Positions 23,476 to 35,009 of a stretch of DNA of 64,000 nucleotides are shown in pieces. The notes beneath the pieces are model-generated. The model saw only the letters and a program-made list of their open reading frames with translations. It ran no database searches and had not been told where the DNA came from. The first letter of the stretch is position 1, and every line of letters starts with the position of its first letter. Both the position numbers and the translations under genes were made by a program. The DNA comes from Symsagittifera roscoffensis (taxonomy: Eukaryota > Xenacoelomorpha > Acoela > Convolutidae): assembly GCF_963678635.1 (NCBI RefSeq), contig NC_087062.1:63587253-63651252 (forward strand), written 5' to 3'.

Positions 23476-23699
23476 ACGAAACACCAAAACTAAAACCTTA
23501 AGCTTCAAGAGCTTTTGCTACTTATACTTGCATTATCAAAATTTGGTAAATTCATCTACCTATAGATGGTAAACAGCAGGCATTAAAGGGAAACAGAAAT
23601 AGAAATCAACAAGGAACAAGCTAGTCAGGGATGAGAGCATATATCCAAAGGCATTACATCCTGAGAGAAAGGTGGTGCTGCGGTACTCTACCCTCTGGT

Positions 23700-24030
23700 T
23701 CAAAGCCGGCTACCTCCGATAGATGAAAAAAGCCTCTAGGGTAATTAATCTTCCTGTGTTCTCACAAGCGTCAATAATTTTTGCAGAAATTTCTCTGGTG
23801 CTACCGGCACTTTCATGGAAATGCATATCAATACGAGCTGTGAAGCGGGAATGATTTGTCAGTCGTGTCTTGAGGTGTCTGGTCGTTTGACCGACATAGC
23901 TAGACTGGTGTTCGAGACTTGTAGTATGGTAAAAGAGACGACTTCGAACTTATTTATCAACAGCGCTCTTCAAAGAAAGGAGAACCGTTTTAAGCTTGCA
24001 TGTGAAGATGGTACAACCACCAGTGAGCTG
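23700..24030 (-). pseudogene. GIY-YIG endonuclease remnant of a Penelope-like element
   Basis: Read leftward from about 23950 the minus strand gives SSYVGQTTRHLKTRLTNHSR, then a histidine-rich segment, then ISAKIIDA and RLITLEAFFI. The order YVGQT, hydrophobic-R-x-H, and the later (L)ITLEAxFI with its glutamate is that of the GIY-YIG domain at the C-terminus of Penelope-like retroelements. The upstream RT is not seen and the frame is only partly open, so this is a 3' fragment. Confidence 0.6.
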
Positions 24031-24449
24031 TCTGATCTTGTGACTGAAAAGGTCTGAATTGTTTCCTCTACTTCATCAGCAACGTTAGTCTTGACTTTAC
24101 GTATTGTCGTCTCGTCATGGTATTCTGTCTTTGTTCAGCATTCACAATCTTGCTGATGGCGTTGTTTGTCACTGGCTCAAAGAAAGGCAGTGGACGCTAG
24201 TTCTCAAACATTGCTTTGATTTCCGCATTGAAAGGTTGCGACGTGGAAGTAGCATGATTGACACGAGTGACTGTTCCTTCTACTGTGTTTCGCTTATGCA
24301 TAGTAGGCGGGCAAGCACTGAAAGACAGGTGAAGGCCTGTATCGGTCGGTTTACTATACTAGGAACACGATAGAGTATCGCCCTGCGGAAAACACATGTC
24401 AATGCAAGACTGATTCTCATACCGTCCACATTTTTTGTCCTCATACCTC

Positions 24450-24635
24450 CTAAACACCGTAGTCGGCAGAACAGCGACTCTGTCGGCGGAAGTCTGCTGT
24501 TGACAGCCTCAGTGCGTACACGTGATTCCAGGCCTTGCACGCCGAATACTCGATAGAGTAACCCACTTTGGTGACTTTTCGGCTGCAACGGCTACAGACA
24601 AGGGTGTCAACGTTGGCAAACCCAGTCTTAATCAC
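24450..24635 (-). pseudogene. PHD-like zinc-finger remnant of a retroelement ORF
   Basis: A minus-strand frame reads LVCSRCSRKVTKVGYSIEY, then SACKAWNHVYALRLSTADF. CxxC, about 12 residues, then CxxWxH and LS resemble the PHD-type finger that starts ORFs of CR1-like and related retroelements. One expected cysteine is replaced (tyrosine or serine), so it would not bind zinc normally. It is short and isolated. Confidence 0.35.
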
Positions 24636-24762
24636 AAGTTGAGCTCTAAAGCCCGAGTGAACAGGCTAGAACTGACTGACTGATTAATGCAACGACTATT
24701 GTGTATAGTAATTGAAGTGTTTCTTCTTCTTCTTCTTCTTCAATTTTTTCCTTTGTTTTCAG

Positions 24763-25034
24763 AATACATGGAGCAGATACAGTTAGATAAACATGTTGTT
24801 AATTGCATGTCTCTAAATTCTCTCAGAAGATATCGAAAGTTTCATAATATTACTTGCTCTGCTAATAACCGGAAGACGCTGAGTGATGCTGTTGCTAGCC
24901 ATTTCAAAAACAATCTGCGCACAGAAGAGCAAACAAGCAATAATAGCAAGAGTACTGTAATTCTCAATGAGCGTGATATACTCTCAACCTTCATCTCGGC
25001 TGCGAATGTCCCTAGTTCGGTCAAGGCAGATTGA
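24763..25034 (+). CDS. Probable SAP30-like Sin3-binding domain, last exon only
   Basis: A polypyrimidine tract (CTT repeats) and TTGTTTTCAG at 24753-24762 form a good acceptor. The exon (one base taken from the previous exon to complete the first codon) runs to the TGA at 25032-25034. It encodes about 90 residues containing SLNSLRRYRKFHNI, a KTLSDAVASHFKN helix and a final ILNERDILSTFI segment. In SAP30 and SAP30L the Sin3-binding domain has the same order: a LRRYK helix, a helix ending in HF, then NEKDTLTYFI. SAP30 bridges the Sin3-HDAC corepressor. The zinc-finger exon expected upstream was not found within the repeats, so this could be the end of a gene with a distant 5' part or a stranded fragment. 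AATAAA occurs near 25268. Confidence 0.55.
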
Positions 25035-25039
25035 CCGTA

Positions 25040-25705
25040 GCTCGCAAGGTTTACTGAAGATTACAACACATGATGGATGGAAGTGAGTTGCTATCAAAGA
25101 GGATTTGGAATTGTGGATTTGTGAGTTGCCTGACTCCTATATAGTGTATGAGAATTGAGTTGCCACTGATCCACATATTGCTTATAAGATTTTTGTGTAA
25201 ATTTGATTTTCGTGATTTCTAAAACTTTGCAAAGATTTTTATTGTTTTTATGAGTTCCTTCACTGAAAATAAAAGACGGGACATGAGGCATGATTGAACA
25301 CGAAACACTTCGACCTCTGATATTATGCTCCTACCAACTGTTCTGAAAACGAGAAGAAGGCATTCAACTTAGCCTTACCACGAAAGAGTGAGAACTTCAC
25401 ATTTCTGAGGCCAACGCATTACCTTGAAATAAGACCTATATAACCAGGATTTGTCAAAAATAAACTACCGAAAAAGTTTTGCCTGCAGAGACAGGTGGCC
25501 TCCGATTATTTGCTGTCGTTTGAAATACCTGATTTGGTTATATGTAGTAAATATAGATGAGGCCATGCTGGAATCGCGTTAACCCCTATATATTGAAGAT
25601 AATTGGTTCTTTAAGACCAATTGGTTCTTCTACGTAGAACTGTCCTTGCGTCTTTTTCATCTTTTTTTTTCTGTTTGAAAGTATTCGACGTATAATATAT
25701 CGGCA
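25040..25705. other. Spacer after the SAP30-like exon
   Basis: Nothing clear beyond a possible polyadenylation signal near 25268. Confidence 0.3.
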
Positions 25706-25707
25706 AT

Positions 25708-26225
25708 GCATCTGGCGTAGAGGTAAAACAACTGTTTGAGACGGGCCCTTTTTGCAACCTAGAGTTTTAGTATTTTTTCGGACTATCGTCCGTCTGTTTA
25801 TTTTCGTCGGCATAGTTCCCGTAGCTCGATGCTTCGGCTTTATTCCAATTTGCTGTAACCCGCATGCTCGGGACGACAAAGCCCGGGAGTTTGATTTCAG
25901 TTGAGACTTGTTTTTCTTGCAAATAAAAAAATTGGCTGATTTAGATTATTGTCTGTCTGCTTATTTTTGTCTGCTTATATCCGCAGAAAGGACTTCTCAT
26001 AATGACTTTTGAAAACAAGGACTTTTGAAACTATGGCTTCTGTATAGCATTCCCAAAGCTCATTGTAGAGTTTCTAATGGTGTGGGCAATTTTGTTCCCT
26101 ATGTTTTGGGCTTTGTTGCAATTTCTATTGACAAAAACGTTTTTGAATTTTTCCGTTTGATTTTCCTAGTCATTCATATTTGTATCGCAAGTGGTGCGAA
26201 GCTCAGCTTCGCCTCTGTGTCAGAT
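25708..26225 (+). mobile_element. tRNA-derived SINE, copy A
   Basis: It starts with a tRNA-like head (CATCTGGCGTAGAGGTAAAAC, A-box-like), continues through a ~450-bp body shared almost unchanged with 33298-33806, and ends with GCAAGTGGTGCGAAGCTCAGC leading into a 7-bp hairpin (26196-26212) and CTCTGTGT. The B-box part of the head is degraded here compared with the copy at 33.3 kb. Confidence 0.7.
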
Positions 26226-26584
26226 TTCCCAGCGAAACAAAAATTTTGCCTATTGATCCATAATTTTCAAATTGTGTCAATTTTAACAAAAAAAATCCAT
26301 CATAAATTGAGCTTTAAGGTAATCTATATTTTCTTCAAAAGTTGAAGGTTTTTGAAAGAACGAGTCAGTTTTTTTCTCAGTTTCCTTCCGTTCATCACTA
26401 CTTTTCAACTGTCAGTTGGCTATTTATTTAAAATATGAAACAAGGATAGCCGATTACTGAGCAAGTTGCACCGAATGTTCCGACGATAGTCTTATTAAAT
26501 ACAACAAAGTTTTTTTCTTTTTTTTTGCCGTGGTGTGATAAAAGGAACTGAACGAAAAACTAGAGCTTAGGCATTTTCGACCTT

Positions 26585-28055
26585 TATTGGTCGAAAATTT
26601 CCAAAACGTTGAAGATCTCAAATGTGTTGTTGGATATTGTGAGGGTACTCTCAAGGGTTGCTATTCTTGCCTCTGATTATGGCTGCTCAAATCCTTGTAG
26701 CTTTCGAGATATGACAGTTTTTTGGATTTTTTCAAAATTTTTTCAGAAAAATGAGATGCAAAAAATTTCACAAAACTTGAAATTTATCATCTCTGTAGTG
26801 AGACTCTGTCAGGGTACTCTCAGGAGTTCCGAATTTTTCCGGCAAATATGACTGCTCAAACCCGTGTAGTCTTCGAGATATGACGTTTATGATTTTCTCC
26901 GAAGTTTTCAAAAAAAGTTAAATGTTAAAAAAATTCCAAAAGTTTGAAGATCCCAATCCTGTTATTGGAATCTGTGAGGGTGCTCTCAGTGGGTTCAGAA
27001 TCTTGTCTCTGAATATGAATGCTCAAATTCTTGTAGTTTTCGAGACATGACGTTTTTAGGTTTTTTCAAGAAATTTTCTTCTCTGTAGGGGCTCTGTCAG
27101 GGTACTATCAGGAGTTGCAAGTTTTGCCTCCCAATTTGACTGCTGAAATCCTTGTTGTTTTCCAGATACGACGTTTTTTGTAATTTTTTCAAAAAAAATT
27201 TCATGAAAATTAAATTAATTTTTTTTTCAAAAGTGTGAATTTCCTAACCTGTATTTGGGGGGGGCTGTCAGAGTAATCTCAGGGGTTGAAAAATTGGCCT
27301 CCAATTAAAAATGCCCAAATCATTTTTGCTTAGGAGATACGACGATTTTTGTGATTTTCTTGGAAATTTTCAGAAAACTCAAATTACAAAATAATTCGTT
27401 AAAGTGAAATTCCCAGCCCTGTAGTTGTGTACTTTCTATGATTGCGAATATTGCCATCAAGAATTACTGCTCAAATTTTGGTAGTTTTCGAGATGTGAAT
27501 ACCTTAGTTTTTAGAAAACTTAAGGTGAAGGTTCTCAAAATTTGAATTTCCCAACGTTGTAGTTGGGTACTGTAAGAAGTTGGGTGCTTAGGAGATAAGA
27601 CGATTTTTGTGATTTTTTTTGGAAATTTTCAGAAAACTCAAATTACAAAATAATTCGTTAAAGTGAAATTCCCAGCCCTGTAGTTGTGTGTTTCTAAGAT
27701 TGCGAATTTGGCCATCAACAAAGACTGCTCAAATTTTGGTAGTTTTCGAGATGTGCATACCTTTTTTTTATAGAAAACTTAAGGTGAAGGTTCTCAAAAT
27801 TTGAACTTCCCAACGTTGTAGTTGCGTACTGTAAGAATACTCTCTGGAGTTGCAAATCTTGCGTCCAAATGTGACTGCTCAATTGCTTTCAGTTTCCCAG
27901 ATGTGACGTTTCTTAGTTCCTTTTAGATTTTTCGAAGAACTTTTATAAAAGTTTATGGTTCTTCAAAAATTTGTATAAAAAACTTGAATAAAAAACTTAG
28001 AAAAATTTGTAATTACGAACCCTCTAACTGAATGCTGTCAGAGTACACTCAAAGA
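26585..28055. repeat. ~150-165-bp satellite-like tandem array
   Basis: About nine diverged units run head to tail. Each has TGACTGCTCAAAT-CTTGTAG followed by TTTCGAGATATGACGTTT and a T/A-rich stretch, then CTGTAG and CTGTcAGGGTACTCTCAGGaGTT. The CTCAAAT motif lies near 26685, 26850, 27010, 27145, 27310, 27465, 27725 and 27873. A higher-order repeat of about 260 bp (27325-27585 against 27585-27840) is nearly identical, pointing to recent local amplification. Confidence 0.8.
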
Positions 28056-28059
28056 ATAT

Positions 28060-30165
28060 TTTTTTGAGTTGTTGAAAATTCGAAGCACCGGAGGTGTGGT
28101 ACACGCTAGTTTGACTGAAAATCATCACAATCGCAGCACTGCAAGAAACTCAATTCACCAAAAACATGAAACTCTACATCTGGCTGTGCAAGCGTCGGGA
28201 CAGAGGCAGATAGACGAAAGGCAAATGAGGAGGCTTTGCGTTCCCGATGAGTTTTACACCAGCTACCATCCCCGTCGCGCCAAAGAGTGACAATATAAAA
28301 TAACGAGAGGTTGCCTTCAAATTCAGTAACAATGACCTGAAGATTGTCAACTGCAGCTCCTAAGGTCAAAATACAGCTTACGAAATGGCAAAGCAGCTCC
28401 TGGCCATCTCCAGGGAACGCTGAATCACGCAGCAATAATATTGCTGACATCATTCGACTGGGTCATACTAGATGTTCCAACGTGCTCTCCAGCGAATGGT
28501 ACATAGACATTTCACTAGCAATCAGCGACATTGACCCGATTGCAGATTAGATTGGAGCGAAATTTGGCACTGTCACGACACAGCAGAGAAGCGACAACTG
28601 ACCAATAAGCACGCACCGGTATTCGTCTTAACGAACACATGACATTGACAACCGTAAACAATTTTTCACCTAATTCAAGAAGGCTGATTGAAAAAGCTTC
28701 ACAACGGAGCATGAAGACGAGTTTGCTGACCGCACTCAACCTGTCAGTCATTGGTTTTCTTCCTTTTTGGATTCGAAGTTGTCAAAAAAAAGCCCCCGAA
28801 AAAGGTTTCCATTACAGCATAGCCAAGCGATCTTAAACGACCTGTGCTAACGTTCATGTCAAAGTACTCGTTTAAAAACAAAGCCTAAAGCAGCCTTCAT
28901 TTATTGATATAACACAACTTTTTGCCGTTAGTTTTCTTTAAATGTTTAAAAACAAAAATTTTCCGGGTTTACATTTTTCTGAATGCCGTTCAAAATTCTC
29001 GCTCGAGCTGCCGTATGCTCTCTGGCTTGGGATGTAGTCCGTCGACTGATATGTCTGGTCTGAAGCTAATTTTTGTGGTTTTCACGAACGGGATTTCCTA
29101 TGCTTCTGCCAGACGTCTATAACATTTGTTTAGCCGCTTTATGATACCTTATTGATACGTCCGACCAATCAATCCCATAAGTGACACATTTATGCCTCAG
29201 GTCAAGTACCTTCAAATTAGGTATTCCATCTCTTCGACAACTTCAAGGTCCGTTATTTCTGTCTAAAAATCTGTTTGTCCCACTCAAGCTTTCAGACACA
29301 TCCTATCATCACATGCCTTGAGGCAGAATGAAGCTTTAAAATTGCACGACAGCTTCCACGTCAAAATTTAGTAAAACTCGTGTATTGCGGAACTGAATGC
29401 CTATTTCGTCAAAAATGATGAACAGCGAAGGTGGAGAGAAATTTACTGGAATCTCTATCCAGACCAAGCCGGCGCAAGCTTAGAGGTTTTGGTAAATATG
29501 AGGAAATCCGCCTCCCTCTGACAGCCAAAGTATCAGCTTCGAAGGCAAACCCGGCGCCAACAAGCCGAGCAACATATTCTGCTAGCAGTATCTTATTACT
29601 AGCAACAGACCCAAAGATTGTCACAAGCACCGCAAAATTGGAAGAACGACAGCAAAGTTTCAACCAGACGATGCCCCGACAGTGGATTAAGCTATTAACA
29701 AGGTGAAAGCGGCTGGTTCAGATGACATCACCAGGCTGTATATGAAAGACTTCAAACCTCAGCGATTAGTTACTTGTGTAGCACATTCGACACTGGCATC
29801 ATACCCACCATGTGGAGCTATTCCAACGTCGTCACCTTACCCAAACCTGGCAGAGAGCACTACATTGGCGAAAACTGAACACCTATCAGTCTGCTCAGCG
29901 CTTCTGCCAAGATCACAGCGACACCGAAACCTAGGGAAAACCTTCTCAACACGGCTTCCGCGAGCATTATGTTACCAACACTCAAACCTCATAGTTGTCG
30001 ACATCAATTGTGGTTTGAGCCTCAAAAGTTCAAGCGGCAGCAGTATCTTGGGGGGGGGGGGCGCTATCTATGATACGGTAGATCACAAGTGCCTCGCCGA
30101 ATGCCTTCCCCGTCACCTAAGACATCAACTTCATCGTCAAAAAGATTTTTTTGTTGTTTAGTTTT
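28060..30165 (+). pseudogene. Decayed non-LTR retrotransposon (CR1/jockey-like) endonuclease and RT
   Basis: The plus strand keeps ordered LINE pieces across several frames. Near 28350-28560 there is an endonuclease-like end (NGKAAPGHL...DW). Near 28670-28740 lies the linker FKKAD-x-KSFTTEHEDEFAD typical after the endonuclease. At 29690 comes INKVKAAGSDDI and at 29780 TGIIPTMWSYSNVVTLPKPG, then PISLLSASAKI. Near 30060-30120 is YDTVDHKCLAECL, corresponding to the RT motif AFDTVDH with the catalytic Asp. Stops and frame changes break every segment and the YADD-containing half is missing. A run of 12 G at about 30050 sits inside the RT part. Confidence 0.7.
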
Positions 30166-30169
30166 AGCT

Positions 30170-32100
30170 AGAAAGGGGAAACTGAATTGGTTAATGAACC
30201 AGAGAAACTAATTAATATTAAATAAAATATTCACAAAATACGAGAATTGTTAGATTGGAAACTCAGTCTATGTTGCCAGTCTGAAAAATTACTTGATAGA
30301 TAATGAAAAAAATCGCTTTTCGCCCATCTGAACTTCGTTACACCACCGCTAAATACTTCACTAACGCTAATGAAATTTACTGGCCTTGAAAAGATAGTGA
30401 AGTTGAAAAATGATTTTGCGATTGAAAGCTGAACACTGCCGGGTAGTCGAATTCGAAGTTTCGACTAAAAATTATAATGCTATAATTTTTGAATTTTTTC
30501 GGCTAACTTTTATCAGACTCGACAAAAAAGTTTCCTCGTCATTTTTGGGTGATATATTAAAATAGGTGGTAGGTTCAAGTTAAATAGGTGGATCGCTTTT
30601 TGTTATACTTAACACAATATTTATAATTTGTTTCAAAAGCCTAACTTTTTGGCAAAAGAAATGTGAAATTTGAATTTTTGAATAGCATTTCATCTGGCAG
30701 TGTAATATATTTACTATCCTAGTAGTAGTATAATTGATTGAAAATGAAATGACTATATTATGCATTATAGTTTTCTAATTTAATACATGCACTACACTCA
30801 AATTACCACCTATTGTAACATATCGCCCATTTTTGTACTGTTTTAAACTCCTTAGAAAATTGGCGCTTTTCCAAACAACGCTAGCGTTCATTTTAATGCT
30901 TATTAATGATTATCAGTTTTAAAACAAATCATCGCTGTCTCAATTGCTGCAACAACCTGATACAAAATACACTTCCATCCACTAGAAGCTTTCTTTGAAT
31001 CAAGATCGGCTGAAAAAATTAGGGCTTACGCCATAGTTCCTTCCTTTTATAATTGTAGCAGTGTAAACTGCTATACATATGAATAAACAGTTGCTTTTTC
31101 TACATTGTACCAATAACAATGATAGCGCTTTTCGGCGTATTTAACCTTTTTACATTTGCGAAGCAAAGTGTATAAGTACGAACTTTCTTTTTTTACAAGC
31201 TTAGTCGCAAATATTGGTACCAATTTTGGGGCACCTTTACAGCTTTTGGATAGAATGTGCTTTGACAGTCGAGTAGTAATATGTTAACACAGTTGATGCA
31301 TTTTTACACAAGCAATGCTTGTGTTATATAGTATGAACTATGTATATTTTTTCCAACCTAAATAGCAAATATTGTTGCGACACAAATATTGCTGCGATAA
31401 TGTGTACACTTTCGCTCGTTTTGAAAGTGTACATTTTGTTCAATAACCAGATATTAAGTACAGCCAATGCTAAGGATTTTAACACAGACTATTATTGTTC
31501 TAACTTTTGTAACGAAAGTAACGGAATATTTGTGCTCGGGGTGGTTTTTTTTTCTTCAGACAAATTTCGACTTTTTAACTAGCCATTTTTGATAATTCAA
31601 ATAGTATTGTTGTCCTGAGCTTAAATTTGAAAAGATATTTCAACTGTTATCATTTTTTCGTAAAGTTATGGGGGTATAAAGTTTACCATTTTGCCAAATT
31701 TGGGACAATATACGCGCGATATTTTTCGCGCTATCAACGCGCAAGTGAGATTTAATCCGTCAAAGAAATCGTTCCAAATTGGTTGAAGGAAGCGTATTTG
31801 CCATAATTTATTTGTTACTAGGAGCGAAATTTATCACTTTTTTGCTAAATATGGCGTGTGGGAGGATGATTTTAACATAAAATCTCAATTTAAAAAAAAA
31901 TCATTTTATTTTAATTACATTAAATTTTGCATGTTATTACTGTTCCATAGGCCACTCTATAAATTGAGGCATGTTAGTTGCTAAAATTGTTTTTTTTTTC
32001 AAATTGACTGGTACTGCTAATGCGTCATAATTGGCGTCCGTCACTTAAGAAATTTTGTAGACTCAAAGTTTTACCCATTCCGTTTTTCCCAGAAGCGTTT
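30170..32100. other. AT-rich non-coding stretch
   Basis: No gene was recognised. A GCGAAGCAAAGTGT near 31157 resembles part of the SINE tail hairpin. Confidence 0.35.
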
Positions 32101-32150
32101 TCGGTCATATTTTCGCTTGTGTATGCGAAGTGCAACTTCGCCTGTGTAAA
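32100..32150 (+). mobile_element. SINE tail with 3' hairpin
   Basis: TTTCGCTTGTGTATGCGAAGTG then CAACTTCGCCTGTGTAAA contains the perfect hairpin GCGAAGT-GCA-ACTTCGC (32125-32141). The last stem pair differs from the other copies (T-A instead of C-G). The head is not clear. Confidence 0.55.
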
Positions 32151-32452
32151 TTCATCAAAAGAACCGAAACAAATCTAATTGTTTCAAACAACATAACTAT
32201 AATTAAAAAGCAATTTCAGAAATTTTCTAAATCCATATATCGCAATTTTTTGAAATGCATAATTTATGCATAATGTGGCTTTATGCTTTCCGGTTTGTTA
32301 TATGCAAAGTTAGTGAGGATGCTTTGTTTGTTATATTCCAAACTATTACTTGCAAAATTGTGTCTTTTGTATTTGGTGCTACTTTTGCTTCATCGAATCG
32401 GCAATTTATTGGCATATGTAACTTCGTTATTGGTGTTTAGTGTTTGGGGATA

Positions 32453-32642
32453 TCCAGCGTCCGTGGCTGAGTGGTTAGTGTGAGACTCAAATTTGCTAGA
32501 TCGCATATTCGAATCCGACACGTAGCCGAGTTTTTGCTAACTCGAGGCTTAATTCTACTTTTTCTGTTTTCTTTGATAGAGCTGCTTTTTGGTCGTGTTC
32601 TCGCAAGTGTTTGCGAAGCGCAGCTTCTTCTGTGTAAATGTT
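32453..32642 (+). mobile_element. tRNA-derived SINE, second head type
   Basis: The head has the A box TGGCTGAGTGGTTAGTG (32464-32480) and a B-box-like ATTCGAATCCG (about 32507-32517) at tRNA spacing. The acceptor and anticodon stems do not pair properly, so it is tRNA-derived rather than a working tRNA. The tail ends with CGCAAGTGTTTGCGAAGCGC and the partly paired hairpin at 32613-32629, followed by CTGTGT as in the other SINEs. Confidence 0.6.
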
Positions 32643-33297
32643 TCTATCTCAATTTAAATATCTCCACAGAGTTTATTGGAATTAATTGAGAAAATAATTC
32701 TCAATCAAGTTAAAAGTTAATACTCATTTCTTGTGACAAATTGTGATCTGGCTAGCCGTTCATGATTTCTATTTTGCTTTGATTAGCTGAAATGATGCGA
32801 AAAATGTACCGGGGAGAGTATCGCGAACCTGGATCTTCATTTTAAATAAGACAGAACTATGATCTGAGCCGATCTGAATAAAAGTAATATTGATTTATTG
32901 AAAAGAAAATCAAATAAAATTGGGCTCACAATTTTCCGATGAAAGGAGAAGTACGAGAAAAAGCCTATGATGAGAAATCTCAAGTAAGGTTGAATCAGAA
33001 GTTTTTGATGAAGGAAACCGACTTATATTCGGCAGAGCTTATTTTTTCTCACAACATTTAGTTGTGAGAGGAATATCTTTAGTGGATCTATCATTTAAAA
33101 AGAAAACAATTTTAATTTCCTTTTCTACTTTCAGCATAAGTTATTGAGTCTAAAAATGCAAGAAAGCTGCCGAGTATAGGACACCCGAATCATCATTACC
33201 CTTAATTTTTTTTTTGAATTTATTTTGCATGAAGGGTTTCTGCTCAGGTTTTTCGGCTTTGTTACCGCTTGGTAATTATAAATTCAAATCCAATCAA

Positions 33298-33806
33298 ACA
33301 TCTGGCGTAAAGGTAAAACAACTGCTTGAGACGGCATAATTTTGCGGTGCGAATCCGGCTGGGCCCTTTTTTGCAAACTAGAGCTTTAGTGGTTTTTCCG
33401 ACTATCGTCCCTCTACTTTTTTGTCGGCTTACTTCCCCAAGCTCAATGATTTAGCTTTAATCAAAGTTGCTGTAATCCCAATGCTGGAGACGACAAAGCC
33501 CGGGAGTTTGATTCCAGATGATACCTGTTGTTCTTGCAAATAGAAAATTTTGGCTAATTTAGATTTTTAGATGTCTGCTTAATTCCGCAGAAAGCATTTT
33601 TTTTTTGAAAATTTGGGTATAGCATTCTCAAAGCTCTTTCTAGAGTTTCTAATGGTGCTGCCAATTTTGTTCCGGATATTTTGGAATTTCGTTGCAATTT
33701 TTTTTGACAAATCGATTTTTTTTAAAATTTTTTCCGTTTGATTTTCATAGTCATTCATATTTGTATCGCAAGTGGTGCGAAGCTCAGCTTCGCCTCTGTG
33801 TCAGCG
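33298..33806 (+). mobile_element. tRNA-derived SINE, copy B
   Basis: The head carries TGGCGTAAAGGTAAAAC (A-box-like) and GGTGCGAATCCGGC (B-box-like). The body is co-linear with copy A. The tail hairpin GCGAAGC-TCA-GCTTCGC is at 33777-33793, followed by CTCTGTGTCAG. It is the best-preserved copy in the window. Confidence 0.75.
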
Positions 33807-33959
33807 TTTCACCGCTGACCTTTGAGCACGGAACCAGTACCAACAACTAAAACGCTTAATAAAATCGTAAATGAACTGACTAGTTTCGTCACACATTGGA
33901 ATGAGACTAGTGTCAATTCGCTGTTCGAGGAATTCGCTGTTCGATTTATTTTTGCTATC

Positions 33960-34260
33960 AAGTATATCCATTTGTTTTTATTGTTCCGACTTCTTTTTCC
34001 CAGTGTCGAGAAAAGCCGATTTGAAATTTTTCATTTTTCGTCTAATTTCGAGCGAGTAAAGTGAGCTATTCTTCACAAATTGTTGTCCTGTATGCCTATT
34101 TTACAATGACTGTCGAATATGCCTAAATTATAGTCTTACATCAGATCCTTTTATCACACCACGCAGAAAAAACTTACACTCATTTGAAAACAAATTTTGC
34201 GAACTTTTAAAGACTACATTCTTGTTCTACTTGCACAGTAACCGGCTATCCTTGTTTAAT
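33960..34260 (+). repeat. Dispersed repeat, family with 43100-43580
   Basis: It shares GAAAAGCCGATTTGAAATTTTT, GCCTAAATTATAGTCTTACATC, CACGCAGAA and GCACAGTAACCGGC in order with 43100-43580. A reverse-oriented piece of the same family lies near 26430-26460. No coding content was seen. Confidence 0.6.
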
Positions 34261-35009
34261 TATTATCTTTTTAACTATAGGCGACCTAAGTAAATCATAC
34301 TGAGAGACTTATAGATTAAATTACTGAAGAGCAAACAGCAATGTTCTCTCAGTAAATTATTGTCGTTTTTTGGATTGAAGGCGTATTTGTTATCGCCCGT
34401 TGTGAATGCGGTTTGAACTTGGTTTTCAAATGTTCTCACGAAATAAGTAATATTTTTTTCTTCCATAAAGAAAAGTGTGGACTCTCATCTAACAATCTAA
34501 ATATCAATTTTATGTATCCGGTCTTTTATGGTGCTCATTGTTTTCAATTAACTATATTCACAAATTGGTAGAACATGAAGCAAGTACTGAATGTACAAAA
34601 CAATTATAAAAAAATTAAATATATAAGTTGAACTGTAATGGAGGGCATCAAATCATGACACTAAGTGTCGCTCTGATGTGGTTGTTCTTCAAAATTTGGA
34701 GTGCGACTTTGTATCGTCATATTGCTCGTTTGTATTGCAAGTTCTGCAAATTCGACTGTAGATTTGTCTTCTTTGAGCTCTTCGGCAGAAATATATTCAG
34801 TTTCCAATCGACCTCCTGACAATAAAGAAGGTGATTATTCAAATACTGGCTGAAAATAATAGTCAGCAGAGCCCATCTAGAATGATATATTTCGTTTTTG
34901 ATAAACGGTAAAATGATCTGACCCGTCGTCGTAAAATGCTCAGATTCCATTTTAGTTTTCATAGCATAGAAGTTTTGGTTTTGAAATATCCGAAGAACTG
35001 AATAAATTA

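Noticed and set aside
24104-24588. Open frames of ~90-100 residues on both strands
   Set aside because: No domain and no splice context; they overlap retroelement debris.
26185-26230. Helitron 3' end
   Set aside because: A hairpin is present, but no CTRR end or Rep/helicase sequence is seen, and a tRNA-like head marks a SINE.
32453-32525. Functional tRNA gene
   Set aside because: A and B boxes are present but acceptor and anticodon stems do not pair, and a SINE tail follows.
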